DNA of 53,870 bases, from contig NZ_AULJ01000041.1 in the NCBI RefSeq assembly GCF_000425225.1, positions 1-53,870 of the forward strand, in the 5' to 3' direction. Of this stretch, positions 36,641 to 44,848 are shown in pieces; position 1 is the stretch's first letter, and each line of letters opens with the position of its first letter. Under the pieces are notes generated by a model. That model was not told where the DNA came from. It worked only from the letters and a program-made list of their open reading frames with translations, and did no database searches. Position numbers and translations under genes: made by a program. Origin of the DNA: Pontibacillus marinus BH030004 = DSM 16465. Its GTDB lineage: Bacteria > Bacillota > Bacilli > Bacillales > BH030062.

Positions 36641-37192
36641 TTAAGATTCTGGTACGATCTCTTTTAAATGACCTTCTAATTTATCAAGTGTCAAGCCACC
36701 AACGACTTTTTTGACAACTTCGCCATCCTCATTAATGAAAAATGTAGCTGGTAAGTATCCCACTCCATAGGCGTCATTCACTTGATACGTTTTATCATGA
36801 AGAATTGGAAATGTCAGTCCATACTCGTTTAAGAAATCTTCTATAACTAGTCGACTATCATCTAAACTAACCGCAACGATCTCCACACCTTTTTCTTTAT
36901 ACTCAGGGTACAACTCTTGCATATATGGCATCTCTTTTTTACAAGGCGGACACCAAGTACCCCAGAAGTTTAACATAACACCTTTACCTTCTAATTCCCC
37001 CAGTGACATAGTCTCTTGTTCCATATTTACTGTTTTCAATTGAAAGTTAGGTGCTTGATCTCCTTCTTGAATGACTTCTTGATCATCCTTGGTTAATGTG
37101 GAGTACAATGCAAAGACCGTTGCAGCAGCAAGTACAATCAATACAATAACCCGGAAGATAAGCCTATTTTTCTTTTTGTTTTTATTAGCCAT
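36641..37192 (-). CDS. resA: Thiol-disulfide oxidoreductase ResA
   Basis: ResA is a membrane-anchored thioredoxin that reduces the heme-binding cysteines of apocytochrome c. One N-terminal span (about residues 10-30) is followed by the thioredoxin fold with active site WCPPCKKEM and the specificity region YLPATFFINEDGEVV. A GTG at 37201 is in frame, but the ATG at 37192 has GGGGGAG eight bases upstream. It begins the resABC set, 57 bases after rluB; no clear separate promoter is visible in that gap. Confidence 0.94.
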   Translation of the reverse strand: MANKNKKKNRLIFRVIVLIVLAAATVFALYSTLTKDDQEVIQEGDQAPNFQLKTVNMEQETMSLGELEGKGVMLNFWGTWCPPCKKEMPYMQELYPEYKEKGVEIVAVSLDDSRLVIEDFLNEYGLTFPILHDKTYQVNDAYGVGYLPATFFINEDGEVVKKVVGGLTLDKLEGHLKEIVPES

Positions 37193-37248
37193 GCTTGTCA
37201 CTCCCCCTGGTCATTATATCATTGAAAACGGTTTGAAAATTTGAAAGT

Positions 37249-37989
37249 TTAGTTAACATTTTCACTCGCAGCCTTTTTTAACATCTTAACTTCATATGGA
37301 GTTAGCTCTCGACTTTCTCCTGGCTGAAGCCCTTGAGTCGTTAAAAAGGCATATCGTTCACGTTTTAATTTAGAAACCGGATATCCCATTGCCTCAAACA
37401 TTCTGCGGATTTGACGGTTTTTTCCTTCATGTAGGATCATTTGAACGATCGCTGTTCCTTTTTTTCGATCGGTAGATAAAATTTTCGTGTGAACAGCTTT
37501 CAGAAATTCCCCATCAACTTCGATCCCTTTTTTCAATTCATGTAGTTCTTCTTTAGTTGGAATACCTTTTAACTTCGCCACATATACTTTATCAATACCA
37601 TGTTTCGGGTGCATAAGAGATTGTGCAAATTCACCATCATTGGTAAGAATAATGAGTCCTGATGTATCATAATCCAGTCGGCCAACAGGATAGATACGTT
37701 GTGTTACTTGTGGGAAAAAGTCTGTAACGGTTTTACGACCCTTGTCGTCTTCCACACTCGAAATAACTCCACGAGGTTTATAGAGCAAATGATAGACAGG
37801 CTCTTCTTTTTCAATTGGAATACCATTTACTACTACTTTTTCGTTAGGACCAACCTTGGTTCCAAGCTCCGTGACAACCTTTCCGTTCACCTTCACTTGA
37901 CCATCTTGTATGAGCTCTTCAGCTTTTCTCCTTGATGTAAAACCACTATTTGCAATTACTTTTTGTAAACGTTCTCGATTTTCAGACAT
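37249..37989 (-). CDS. rluB: 23S rRNA pseudouridine synthase RluB
   Basis: The enzyme modifies a uridine in helix 80-93 of 23S rRNA. An N-terminal S4 RNA-binding domain (SRRKAEELIQDGQVKVNG) precedes the RsuA/RluB catalytic domain with GRLDYDTSGLIILTNDGEF, where the aspartate after RL is catalytic. The frame extends to 38076, but the ATG at 37989 has AAGGAG eight bases upstream and matches the family N-terminus, giving 246 residues. It lies between spmB and resA as in B. subtilis. Confidence 0.94.
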   Translation of the reverse strand: MSENRERLQKVIANSGFTSRRKAEELIQDGQVKVNGKVVTELGTKVGPNEKVVVNGIPIEKEEPVYHLLYKPRGVISSVEDDKGRKTVTDFFPQVTQRIYPVGRLDYDTSGLIILTNDGEFAQSLMHPKHGIDKVYVAKLKGIPTKEELHELKKGIEVDGEFLKAVHTKILSTDRKKGTAIVQMILHEGKNRQIRRMFEAMGYPVSKLKRERYAFLTTQGLQPGESRELTPYEVKMLKKAASENVN

Positions 37990-38074
37990 AAATGAATCTC
38001 CTTTTTCGTTCGTATGAATTGGTTTCCCCATATTAACTGGGCGCGTACATTCTTTTTTATTTCCAATAGAAAAC

Positions 38075-38106
38075 ACTACTTCCGACCTTTATAGGTTAAA
38101 AGTAGT
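38075..38106 (-). terminator. Possible terminator of spmB
   Basis: ACTACTT and AAGTAGT form a 7-bp stem around a long loop, followed on the minus strand by GTTTTC. The signal is weak. Confidence 0.4.
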
Positions 38107-38185
38107 TGTTTCCTGTAACTTACCTCTTTATAACGCTTTGTTTAAAGGCTTATTAAAAAGCACCCTACCTATCTTAACGCTTTTA

Positions 38186-38716
38186 TTAACCAAAAACAAT
38201 TGAGACTACTATGATTGAAGCCATTATACCAATAAAATCAGCTAATAGTCCAACCTTCAAGGCATCTCCCATACGTTTAATTCCTACGGCTCCAAAATAA
38301 ACAGTTATGATATAAAGAGTAGTGTCTGTACTACCTTGCATCGTAGAAGCCAATCGACCAATAAACGAATCTGGACCATGTGTTGATATAAGTTCAGTTG
38401 TCATTCCCAAGGCTGCTGTACCAGAAATCGGACGAACCATAGCTAATGGTACAATATCACTTGGGATCCCTATCATACTCAGAATAGGATTTAGCATAGA
38501 AACAAAAGCTTCCATTGCACCAGATGCACGAAAAATGGCAATCGACACCATCATCCCTAATAAAAAAGGAAGAAGGGATATCGCCATTTGTACCCCTTCC
38601 TTACCACCTTCGACAAACGTCTCGTAAGTCGGAACTTTCTTCCAGGTCCCTACTAGTAACACAAGTAAAATAATGCAAGGAATTAGCCACGTACTTATGG
38701 TAGTAACAATACTCAT
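38186..38716 (-). CDS. spmB: Spore maturation protein SpmB
   Basis: SpmB with SpmA is needed for full dehydration of the spore core. The 176-residue polytopic protein has about five spans with nucleoside-recognition (Gate) domain features (SGAMEAFVSMLNPILSMIGIPSD, MVRPISGTAALGM as regions). Its start overlaps the spmA stop by four bases. Expressed in the mother cell with dacB in B. subtilis. Confidence 0.94.
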   Translation of the reverse strand: MSIVTTISTWLIPCIILLVLLVGTWKKVPTYETFVEGGKEGVQMAISLLPFLLGMMVSIAIFRASGAMEAFVSMLNPILSMIGIPSDIVPLAMVRPISGTAALGMTTELISTHGPDSFIGRLASTMQGSTDTTLYIITVYFGAVGIKRMGDALKVGLLADFIGIMASIIVVSIVFG

Positions 38717-39303
38717 GATTCATTCCTCCGTGTACGAATGATGTGAAAAATACGGTCAACGATTATGGCTCCCAAAGTTGATATAAGTGTAGCAATTATC
38801 GTAGTACCTACAATTTCAGTCGGTGAAATGGAATCGTATTTCATTCGAATAGCAATAACAGTCGTCGGAATTAACGTAACACTCGACGTATTTATAGCTA
38901 AAAATGTAATCATAGATCGACTAGCACGATCCGAACCACTTAATTTCTTCATCTGTTCCATTGCCTTTATGCCCATTGGTGTAGCTGCATTGCCAAGCCC
39001 AAAGAGGTTTGCAGATATGTTGGATAAAATATAACCCATAGCTGGATGATCAGGTGGGATGTCAGGGAAAAGACGTTTTATAAAAGGTCTAAATATTTTC
39101 GACATCCCCTCAAGTAAACCAGAGGCTTCTGCAATCTTCATTAGACCAAGCCAGAAAACTAATACACTAATCAGTCCAATGGATAACATAACGGCATCAT
39201 CAGCACTTTTAAAAAGTGCTTCGTTGACATCTTCCATGGTCCCATTGATCATGGCATAAAAAATACCGATTGCTGCCATCGCCACCCATATGAGGTTAAC
39301 CAT
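38713..39303 (-). CDS. spmA: Spore maturation protein SpmA
   Basis: This 196-residue membrane protein carries the Gate domain (KIAEASGLLEGMSKIFRP, NISANLFGLGNAATPMG). It works with SpmB in spore core dehydration and heat resistance. Its start immediately follows the dacB stop with no gap, so dacB-spmA-spmB is one tight operon. Confidence 0.94.
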   Translation of the reverse strand: MVNLIWVAMAAIGIFYAMINGTMEDVNEALFKSADDAVMLSIGLISVLVFWLGLMKIAEASGLLEGMSKIFRPFIKRLFPDIPPDHPAMGYILSNISANLFGLGNAATPMGIKAMEQMKKLSGSDRASRSMITFLAINTSSVTLIPTTVIAIRMKYDSISPTEIVGTTIIATLISTLGAIIVDRIFHIIRTRRNES

Positions 39304-40407
39304 TTAATAGGCTCCTGCCATTGATTTGATGACCTGAATAAGTTGATCAAAATAGGATCGATCCTTCTCTTCAGGAGATGCCATGATCGAAACGGCCTCA
39401 ATCTGTTCTCCATTGACAGTATATATGGCTTTTCCAACTATTGATGAAAGAGGTGATAATCCGCCTGTATTTGTTGTTATAACTCTTTCAGATAATTGAC
39501 CTACCTCTTCTTTTGTAAGAGGAACTCGAACATCTTCCCATAAATACCCCATTGTTTCCTCATCACCTGAGTCCAGGTCGTATTTGCCCTCTTTACGAAT
39601 TTCTTTCATATCATACTCTTTAAATCCCCATTCAAATGAATGACTATGGTCATTCCAATCATCCGGTCCATTCAGCGTTACCATTATAAGTTCCATATCA
39701 TCTTTTTTAGCCGTTGTAACTAATGTACGACCAGCGGTTTTCGTATATCCTGTCTTCCCACCTGTACAGTATTCATAGTATTTCGTTAGCAATTTATTTT
39801 TGTTGCCCCAAGCGTAAACCCTTGAGTCTGCTTTATAAGTAGTTGTTCCAGAGATTTTTCGAAATAAGTCATTTTGCATTGCATAACGCATTAGAAGTGC
39901 CATATCATAAGCTGTGGAATAATGTCCTTCCTGGTCTAATCCATGAGGGTTGGCAAAGTTCGTATTGGTCATACCGATCCAATCAGCTTTTTCATTCATT
40001 AAATGAACAAAGCCCTCGACACTTCCTCCCACCTTTTCAGCAATCGCGATTGCTGAATCATTTCCAGAACGTAGCATGAGCCCATACACTAAATCTTTTA
40101 GTAACATCTTCTCTCCTTGTTCGAGGTAGATGGATGAGCCCTCTGTATAAACAGCTTTTCGTGAAGCAGTAGCTTTTTTATCTAAATTACCAGATTCAAT
40201 TGCAACAATCGCAGTCATTATTTTAGTGATACTTGCTATATTTCGTTTTTCATGCGCTCTCTTTTCCATCAAAACTCGTCCCGTTTCTTGTTCCATGAGC
40301 ACAGCATTACGCGCTGAAACATTCGGCTTAGACGTTGCATAAGCCTGTAACGGGGAGATTAACATGGTTAAGCACAATGTTAGTATTATGATCGACTTTC
40401 GTTTCAA
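39304..40407 (-). CDS. dacB: D-alanyl-D-alanine carboxypeptidase DacB (PBP5*)
   Basis: This sporulation-specific low-molecular-weight penicillin-binding protein trims peptides and sets cortex cross-linking. A signal peptide (about 1-24) leads to the three serine peptidase motifs: SITK with the nucleophile, SGN in LRSGNDSAIA, and KTG in GGKTGYTK. The C-terminal domain of about 100 residues and an amphipathic end anchor it. The TTG at 40407 is chosen: GGGAGG lies seven bases upstream, inside a longer reading from an ATG at 40422. A sigma-E-like promoter lies upstream. Confidence 0.92.
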   Translation of the reverse strand: MKRKSIIILTLCLTMLISPLQAYATSKPNVSARNAVLMEQETGRVLMEKRAHEKRNIASITKIMTAIVAIESGNLDKKATASRKAVYTEGSSIYLEQGEKMLLKDLVYGLMLRSGNDSAIAIAEKVGGSVEGFVHLMNEKADWIGMTNTNFANPHGLDQEGHYSTAYDMALLMRYAMQNDLFRKISGTTTYKADSRVYAWGNKNKLLTKYYEYCTGGKTGYTKTAGRTLVTTAKKDDMELIMVTLNGPDDWNDHSHSFEWGFKEYDMKEIRKEGKYDLDSGDEETMGYLWEDVRVPLTKEEVGQLSERVITTNTGGLSPLSSIVGKAIYTVNGEQIEAVSIMASPEEKDRSYFDQLIQVIKSMAGAY

Positions 40408-40440
40408 GGGTAGTCCTCCCATTCAATATGCTTTGTACAT

Positions 40441-40467
40441 ATTTATGCTAGGAGGACAGGCATATGA
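40441..40467 (-). promoter_or_regulatory. Candidate sigma-E promoter of dacB-spmAB
   Basis: On the minus strand TCATATG (40461-40467) and CATAAAT (40441-40447) are 13 bases apart, near the sigma-E form KMATATT-N14-CATACANT. The operon is sigma-E dependent in B. subtilis. Confidence 0.5.
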
Positions 40468-40509
40468 ATGATTTTGATACAAAACGTGTAGATATCCTAT
40501 TCCACTATA

Positions 40510-41003
40510 GCCCCCTATTGTTGAAGACTTGGAATCGAGATAAAGTGCGTATGGTTCCGTTGCTTTTGTGCAGATAGGCGGGCTGTGGAACGGGTTGCTT
40601 TCCTGCGGACGAAGCGCCGAGCCTCCTCATTCGCAAGCTCTCTGCGGGGTCTCGTCACTCCGTTCTTCCGCTGGAGTCAACCCGCTCCACATCCCACCTT
40701 TGCCGAATGGTGACTAACGGAACCGCTCATGACAAGGGTCTGAGCAACTTCTCTGAATATGATTTCCAATCAATTTGAGATGGGAAAGTCCAAATTATGG
40801 TCCGTTAGTCTCTATAAACGCGTGGAGGGAAGGAAACGGCAAACTGTCGTGGTAACAAAGGGAAGACGAGACCCCGCAGGCACGAGGAGGCTCGGCTTTT
40901 CTTCCACAACAGGCTTGCCGTTTCACTGACCGGAACAAATTACTCAACAGCAACGGACTTCTCCCAACCAATATCTCGGAATCAAGTCTTCAACAATCCT
41001 GCC
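40510..41003 (+). repeat. R1 repeat family, copy C (494 bp)
   Basis: The copy begins AGCCCCCTATTGTTGAAG and ends CAAGTCTTCAACAATCCTGC. It has both hairpin modules of copy B: module 1 with arms GGGCTGTGGAACGGGTTG and CAACCCGCTCCACATCCC inside GGTTCCGTT/AACGGAACC, and module 2 closed by AAACGGCAA/TTGCCGTTT. The central part and the hairpin cassette of copy B are missing. It fills the gap between the sodF terminator and the dacB promoter. Confidence 0.9.
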
Positions 41004-41039
41004 AGATTGTTGAACAACATTTACCCCTTATAATATAAA

Positions 41040-41067
41040 AGGAAGAAATCAGTTATGATTTCTTCCT
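41040..41067 (-). terminator. Intrinsic terminator of sodF
   Basis: AGGAAGAAATCA pairs with TGATTTCTTCCT around a four-base loop and is followed on the minus strand by TTTTATATTAT. Confidence 0.85.
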
Positions 41068-41081
41068 CCAAAAAGCTTTTT

Positions 41082-41966
41082 CTAATATAAAGTCCAAGTC
41101 ACATTTTTAACCTCATTAAATCGTTTCGAAACATCGTCCCAATTCACAATATTCCACCAGTTGTTCACGTATTCACCGCGCTTGGTTTGATATTGCAAAT
41201 AGTAAGCATGCTCCCACACATCTAATACGAGTAATGGTACAACATCCCATAAGGAGAACATTTGATGTTTTTCAACCGTTTGGATAGCAAGCCTTCCAGA
41301 ACGCATTTCCCAAACAAGAATGGCCCAACCAACACCTTCTACAGATTTAGCCGCTTCAGTAAATTCTTTCTTAAAGGCTTGAAAACTTCCAAAATCGTTA
41401 TCAATTTGCTTGAGTAATGGTCCTTTTGGCTTTCCTCCACCATTCGGCTTCATATTAAACCAAAAGATCGTGTGCAGAAAATGACCAGAACCATTAAATG
41501 CTTGTTGCCTCATCCAATGTTTAATGAGGTCTGCATCTCCACTTTGACGAATTTCTTGAAGCTTCTTCTCAGCTTTATTCAACCCATCTACATAACTTTT
41601 GTGATGAATATCATGATGAAGACGCATGATTTCCTCTGAAATATATGGTTCTAAAGCATTGTACGGATAAGGGAGTGGTGGGAGTTTATGTTCACCCACT
41701 GCCACAGAACTTTTTTGTCTTTCTTGATCGTAATATTCTTCTAAATTGTAGATTAACTCTTTCCCTTGTTGTTGTAATTGAACAATTTCAGAATCAGTTA
41801 CATCATCTTGCTCCAGAACTTTCTTAATGTCTTTTTTCCAAGCATTCATTTTCTTGTTCCATTCTTTCTGGTTCTCCTCACTCATATGAGTATCATTCAC
41901 TTTTTGCTCAACTTCTTCGGCCCAATTAAGAAGAGATTTTAGATATTGTTGTTTGGATTTATGCAT
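41082..41966 (-). CDS. sodF: Fe/Mn superoxide dismutase with N-terminal extension (SodF type)
   Basis: The C-terminal 200 residues form a superoxide dismutase: ligands are in LHHDIHHKSYVDGLNKAE, HFLHTIFWFNM and LDVWEHAYYLQYQ. The first 90 or so residues are a charged helical extension (Lys/Glu/Gln-rich, likely coiled coil) seen also in B. subtilis SodF. The ATG at 41966 has AGGTGAT just upstream; the frame stays open to 42023 but would overlap the ypuI stop region. Whether the extension binds a partner is not known. Confidence 0.9.
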   Translation of the reverse strand: MHKSKQQYLKSLLNWAEEVEQKVNDTHMSEENQKEWNKKMNAWKKDIKKVLEQDDVTDSEIVQLQQQGKELIYNLEEYYDQERQKSSVAVGEHKLPPLPYPYNALEPYISEEIMRLHHDIHHKSYVDGLNKAEKKLQEIRQSGDADLIKHWMRQQAFNGSGHFLHTIFWFNMKPNGGGKPKGPLLKQIDNDFGSFQAFKKEFTEAAKSVEGVGWAILVWEMRSGRLAIQTVEKHQMFSLWDVVPLLVLDVWEHAYYLQYQTKRGEYVNNWWNIVNWDDVSKRFNEVKNVTWTLY

Positions 41967-42010
41967 ACAATCACCTCGACCTATCGTATGCCTAACGCCT
42001 AGAAAAAGTG

Positions 42011-42040
42011 AAAAGCTCTCCATTAGGATGGAGAGCTTTT
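42011..42040 (-). terminator. Intrinsic terminator of ypuI
   Basis: A perfect 13-bp stem (42011-42023 with 42028-42040, four-base loop) includes the ypuI stop codon, and TTTTT follows shortly on the minus strand. Confidence 0.85.
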
Positions 42041-42511
42041 TCTTTGGTAATTTGTTTCATAATAAGCCAAGTCCTCACGAAGTTGTTGAAACCCATTTTC
42101 CAAAGAATGGATTAGTGTTTCAAATGAGTCTGGTGGTGTATGATGATACGTAATTGTATCTTTTCCTGTATAAGCAGCACGACTATTTTCGTACCAAATA
42201 TCTCCCTTAGGTGAGAAAAATTCCATAATGCATTGATGATATATGCCATATAAGGTTTTTTCTGCTGCATGCTTTCGAAATACTTCTGACTTGAGGATTA
42301 CATGAACTGCATCATGTGCCTCATCACAAAAAACTTCTAATCGCCTAAGTGCCTTCAAAAGAGAAGAGTAGTAATCCTCATTCCCACTACCTTCTTCTTT
42401 TAGCATTTGATCTAGACAATGTTGGTCTAAGTAAGAACTAATTCGTTGTACCGAGTTGTTTAAAACCGTTCTTACGTCTTCTAACTGAGATTGAACCATT
42501 TGATTATTCAT
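42023..42511 (-). CDS. ypuI: YpuI family protein (DUF3907)
   Basis: This soluble 162-residue protein begins with MNNQMVQSQLEDVRTVLNN and is mostly helical with a conserved middle (FCDEAHDAVHVILKSEVFRKHAAEKTLYGIYHQC region). It lies between the scpBA and dacB regions as in B. subtilis. The ATG at 42511 has GGGAGG five bases upstream; a start at 42526 is also open. Function is unknown. Confidence 0.82.
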   Translation of the reverse strand: MNNQMVQSQLEDVRTVLNNSVQRISSYLDQHCLDQMLKEEGSGNEDYYSSLLKALRRLEVFCDEAHDAVHVILKSEVFRKHAAEKTLYGIYHQCIMEFFSPKGDIWYENSRAAYTGKDTITYHHTPPDSFETLIHSLENGFQQLREDLAYYETNYQRKSSPS

Positions 42512-42566
42512 GAGAGGGCCTCCCAAAATAATGAGCTTGCGCTGTTACCAAAATGAGTAGATACTC

Positions 42567-42980
42567 TTATGATGTCATAAACTCAAGTGTTGATTCTAAG
42601 TCATATGGTTTTCCATCAGCCAATTTCATGCAAACTTGTTGTAATTTATCCCATTTAAGATCTTTAAACATTTCATCGAATTCGTCTTGTTGATTGATAT
42701 ATACCCTCTTTCTATGTTTAAAACCAGGTTTTTTTATAAGTGCAACCAGCCCCACTATATCTTTTAAGTCAAATGTTTGATCACCAAAAGACATAATTGG
42801 ATTTGTATCAAAAGGAGTAAATGAAGAAAGATCTTCCTCAAAATACCTTACATAAAGTACACGTAACTCATGTTCATTTCCCTTATCTACGTATTTAATA
42901 GTAGATTCATTAAAAAAATCTTCAGGAGAATTCTTTTTCTCTTTTTCTAACTCTTTACCTTTACATTGTAGCAATTGCAT
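42567..42980 (-). CDS. Uncharacterised protein of 137 residues
   Basis: I do not recognise this protein. It is soluble, charged and without signal peptide or membrane span. It starts with a short Lys/Glu-rich stretch and contains LYVRYFEEDLSSF, a hydrophobic LKDIVGLVALIKKPG segment and a Lys/Arg-rich HRKRVYIN stretch. AAAGGGGGA lies upstream of the ATG, supporting translation. It stands between scpB and ypuI, in the same direction, where B. subtilis has no such gene. Confidence 0.75.
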   Translation of the reverse strand: MQLLQCKGKELEKEKKNSPEDFFNESTIKYVDKGNEHELRVLYVRYFEEDLSSFTPFDTNPIMSFGDQTFDLKDIVGLVALIKKPGFKHRKRVYINQQDEFDEMFKDLKWDKLQQVCMKLADGKPYDLESTLEFMTS

Positions 42981-43090
42981 GAGAATGTTCCCCCTTTCTA
43001 ATTACATCTTATATTATCATAATACTAATGTAATTTCTGATGATTCTGACAAAATGTAAGAATTCTTGAATTACATAAGGAAGGGTATAG

Positions 43091-43120
43091 AAAAACACTC
43101 GCCAAGTGACGAGTGTTTTT
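43091..43120 (-). terminator. Intrinsic terminator of scpAB
   Basis: AAAAACACTCG pairs with CGAGTGTTTTT and ends in a T run on the minus strand, a few bases past the scpB stop. Confidence 0.9.
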
Positions 43121-43127
43121 TGACTGA

Positions 43128-43721
43128 TCAATCTGATTGTTCTTCTTCCATTCCCTGAAACGTCTCAAAGAATAAGTCTGCTTCATCCTCTACATCGCCT
43201 TGCTCGACAGCTTCAGGTAAGGGAGGAAGTTCTTCAATAGACGTTAAGCCAAAATACGTTAAGAAGTCTGTAGTAGTCCCGTAAAGAATTGGTCTCCCAG
43301 CACCTTCTCTTCTTCCACGCTCTTCAATCAAATTACGTGTAACCAATGTTTGAATGGGACGCTCACTCTTCACACCACGTACTTCCTCTACTTCTGTACG
43401 AGTAATAGGTTGTTGATATGCAATAATCGCCAAGGTTTCAAGTGCTGCTTGAGACAGTCGAGATGCATGCGGTGATTCCACTAAGCGCTGGAAATACGGA
43501 GCATGTTCGGGTTTGGTAGTCAAATGAAAGTAAGCTTTTGACTGCATAATCGCAATACCACGACTCTCATGGTCATAATCATATTTTAATTCATCTAATA
43601 CCAGTTCAACTGTTTCATCATCTAAATCCATTACATCAGCGATTTGTTTTTTAGTCATGCCTTCATCGCCGGATGCAAAAAGTAATCCTTCCACTATAGC
43701 TTTATATTTCTGTACTTCCAT
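43128..43721 (-). CDS. scpB: Segregation and condensation protein ScpB
   Basis: ScpB forms the condensin complex with Smc and ScpA for chromosome compaction and segregation. The 197-residue protein has two winged-helix domains; LSQAALETLAIIAYQQPITRTEVEEVRG is the conserved core region (about residues 90-117) and GRPILYGTTTDFL lies in the second half. The acidic C-terminus is long. It starts two bases after the scpA stop. Confidence 0.95.
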   Translation of the reverse strand: MEVQKYKAIVEGLLFASGDEGMTKKQIADVMDLDDETVELVLDELKYDYDHESRGIAIMQSKAYFHLTTKPEHAPYFQRLVESPHASRLSQAALETLAIIAYQQPITRTEVEEVRGVKSERPIQTLVTRNLIEERGRREGAGRPILYGTTTDFLTYFGLTSIEELPPLPEAVEQGDVEDEADLFFETFQGMEEEQSD

Positions 43722-43722
43722 G

Positions 43723-44466
43723 TTACTCCTCCATCTTATACACCACTAGTTCTTCAAAATGACTAGATTGTTCACATAATATTTTTCTACTTTTCATAAG
43801 TTCTAAGATTGCTATAAAGGTTACTACAATATGCGGTCTCGTAGGTACTGGGAAAAGATTATAGAAACTAATTCCATTTTTATGGTTTTCAATTTCCGTC
43901 ATGATTTCGTCCATTCGATCTTGAATGGGGATTTCTTGTCTTTGCACTCTTGTCTCAAGGGGCTGTTCTAACTTTTTACGCTTAAAAAGTTTTTGCATAG
44001 CACCGATCATATCATATATTGTGACATCACCTTGTGTTGTTATAGGTTTTTCTTCCCCTTGATACTCATCTAAGCTTTTGGGTGGTCGTGTATAGATTTG
44101 ATTTGCTTCTAATTCACGTTCTTTTAAACCATCTGCCGCTTCCTTATATTTTCGATATTCAATAAGTCTTCTCATTAGCTCTTCACGAGGATCTTCTTCC
44201 TCGTACTCTTCATCTTCAAGATCGAGATCTTGATTCGGAAGAAGCATTTGACTTTTCATAGCCAGTAAAGTCGCTGCCATCACAAGATATTCGCTTGCGA
44301 CATCTAGCTCTAACTGTTGCATCGTATGTATATAAGATACATATTGCTCTGTGATCTCTGCAACAGGAATATCATAAATATCAATTTCATACCGATTGAT
44401 TAAGTGTAATAGCAAGTCTAACGGGCCTTCAAAGGCGTCTATTTTAACCGTATAACGATCGTTCAT
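43723..44466 (-). CDS. scpA: Segregation and condensation protein ScpA
   Basis: ScpA is the kleisin subunit of the Smc-ScpAB complex. The N-terminal Smc-binding domain has the signature FEGPLDLLLHLI and the EIDIYDIPVAEITEQY segment; an acidic central linker and a C-terminal winged helix (VVTFIAILELMKSRKI) follow. Length is 247 residues. AAAGGAA precedes the ATG. Divergent from the yjcZ-like gene. Confidence 0.95.
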   Translation of the reverse strand: MNDRYTVKIDAFEGPLDLLLHLINRYEIDIYDIPVAEITEQYVSYIHTMQQLELDVASEYLVMAATLLAMKSQMLLPNQDLDLEDEEYEEEDPREELMRRLIEYRKYKEAADGLKERELEANQIYTRPPKSLDEYQGEEKPITTQGDVTIYDMIGAMQKLFKRKKLEQPLETRVQRQEIPIQDRMDEIMTEIENHKNGISFYNLFPVPTRPHIVVTFIAILELMKSRKILCEQSSHFEELVVYKMEE

Positions 44467-44559
44467 AGGCTATTCCTTTCTAACATCTAATTAAATATTC
44501 AAATTACATTACAAACGCCCATACGTCAAATGCACCGCCGTCATAAAGTAATACTGTAA

Positions 44560-44587
44560 GATAAATGTTATCAAAAAAACATTTATC
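44560..44587. promoter_or_regulatory. Perfect inverted repeat, possible operator
   Basis: GATAAATGTT (44560-44569) and AACATTTATC (44578-44587) are perfect inverted repeats eight bases apart, between the divergent scpA and yjcZ-like genes and 29 bases before the latter's ATG. It may be a regulator site or a leader hairpin; no protein can be named. Confidence 0.5.
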
Positions 44588-44615
44588 CGTTAACAGAAAA
44601 AAGGAGGAATTCATA

Positions 44616-44705
44616 ATGAGTGGATACGGATACGGCGGAGGTTTCGCGTTAATCGTAGTGTTGTTCATTTTACTAATTATCGTAGGGGCTAGCTGGTTGT
44701 ACTAG
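44616..44705 (+). CDS. YjcZ family sporulation miniprotein
   Basis: This 29-residue protein starts MSGYGYGGGFALIVVLFILL and consists of a Gly/Tyr-rich N-terminus and one membrane span, the pattern of the YjcZ/YhfM-like sporulation peptides common in Bacillaceae. AAGGAGG lies nine bases before the ATG and a strong terminator follows, so it is a real transcription unit. The precise role is unknown. Confidence 0.88.
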   Translation: MSGYGYGGGFALIVVLFILLIIVGASWLY

Positions 44706-44716
44706 AACCTCATTTC

Positions 44717-44748
44717 ACGCGTTAAGCTGTCAAGCTTAACGCGTTTTC
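44717..44748 (+). terminator. Intrinsic terminator of the yjcZ-like gene
   Basis: ACGCGTTAAGCT pairs perfectly with AGCTTAACGCGT (four-base loop) followed by TTTTCC, starting 12 bases after the stop codon. Confidence 0.9.
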
Positions 44749-44848
44749 CATTTCATTTGTACATAGTATATGTAATAAGTTCTGGCTTTGACTTACAGCT
44801 TTTCATATATGATACACTGATATCAAAAAGAGTTAAGGAGCTAATCCC

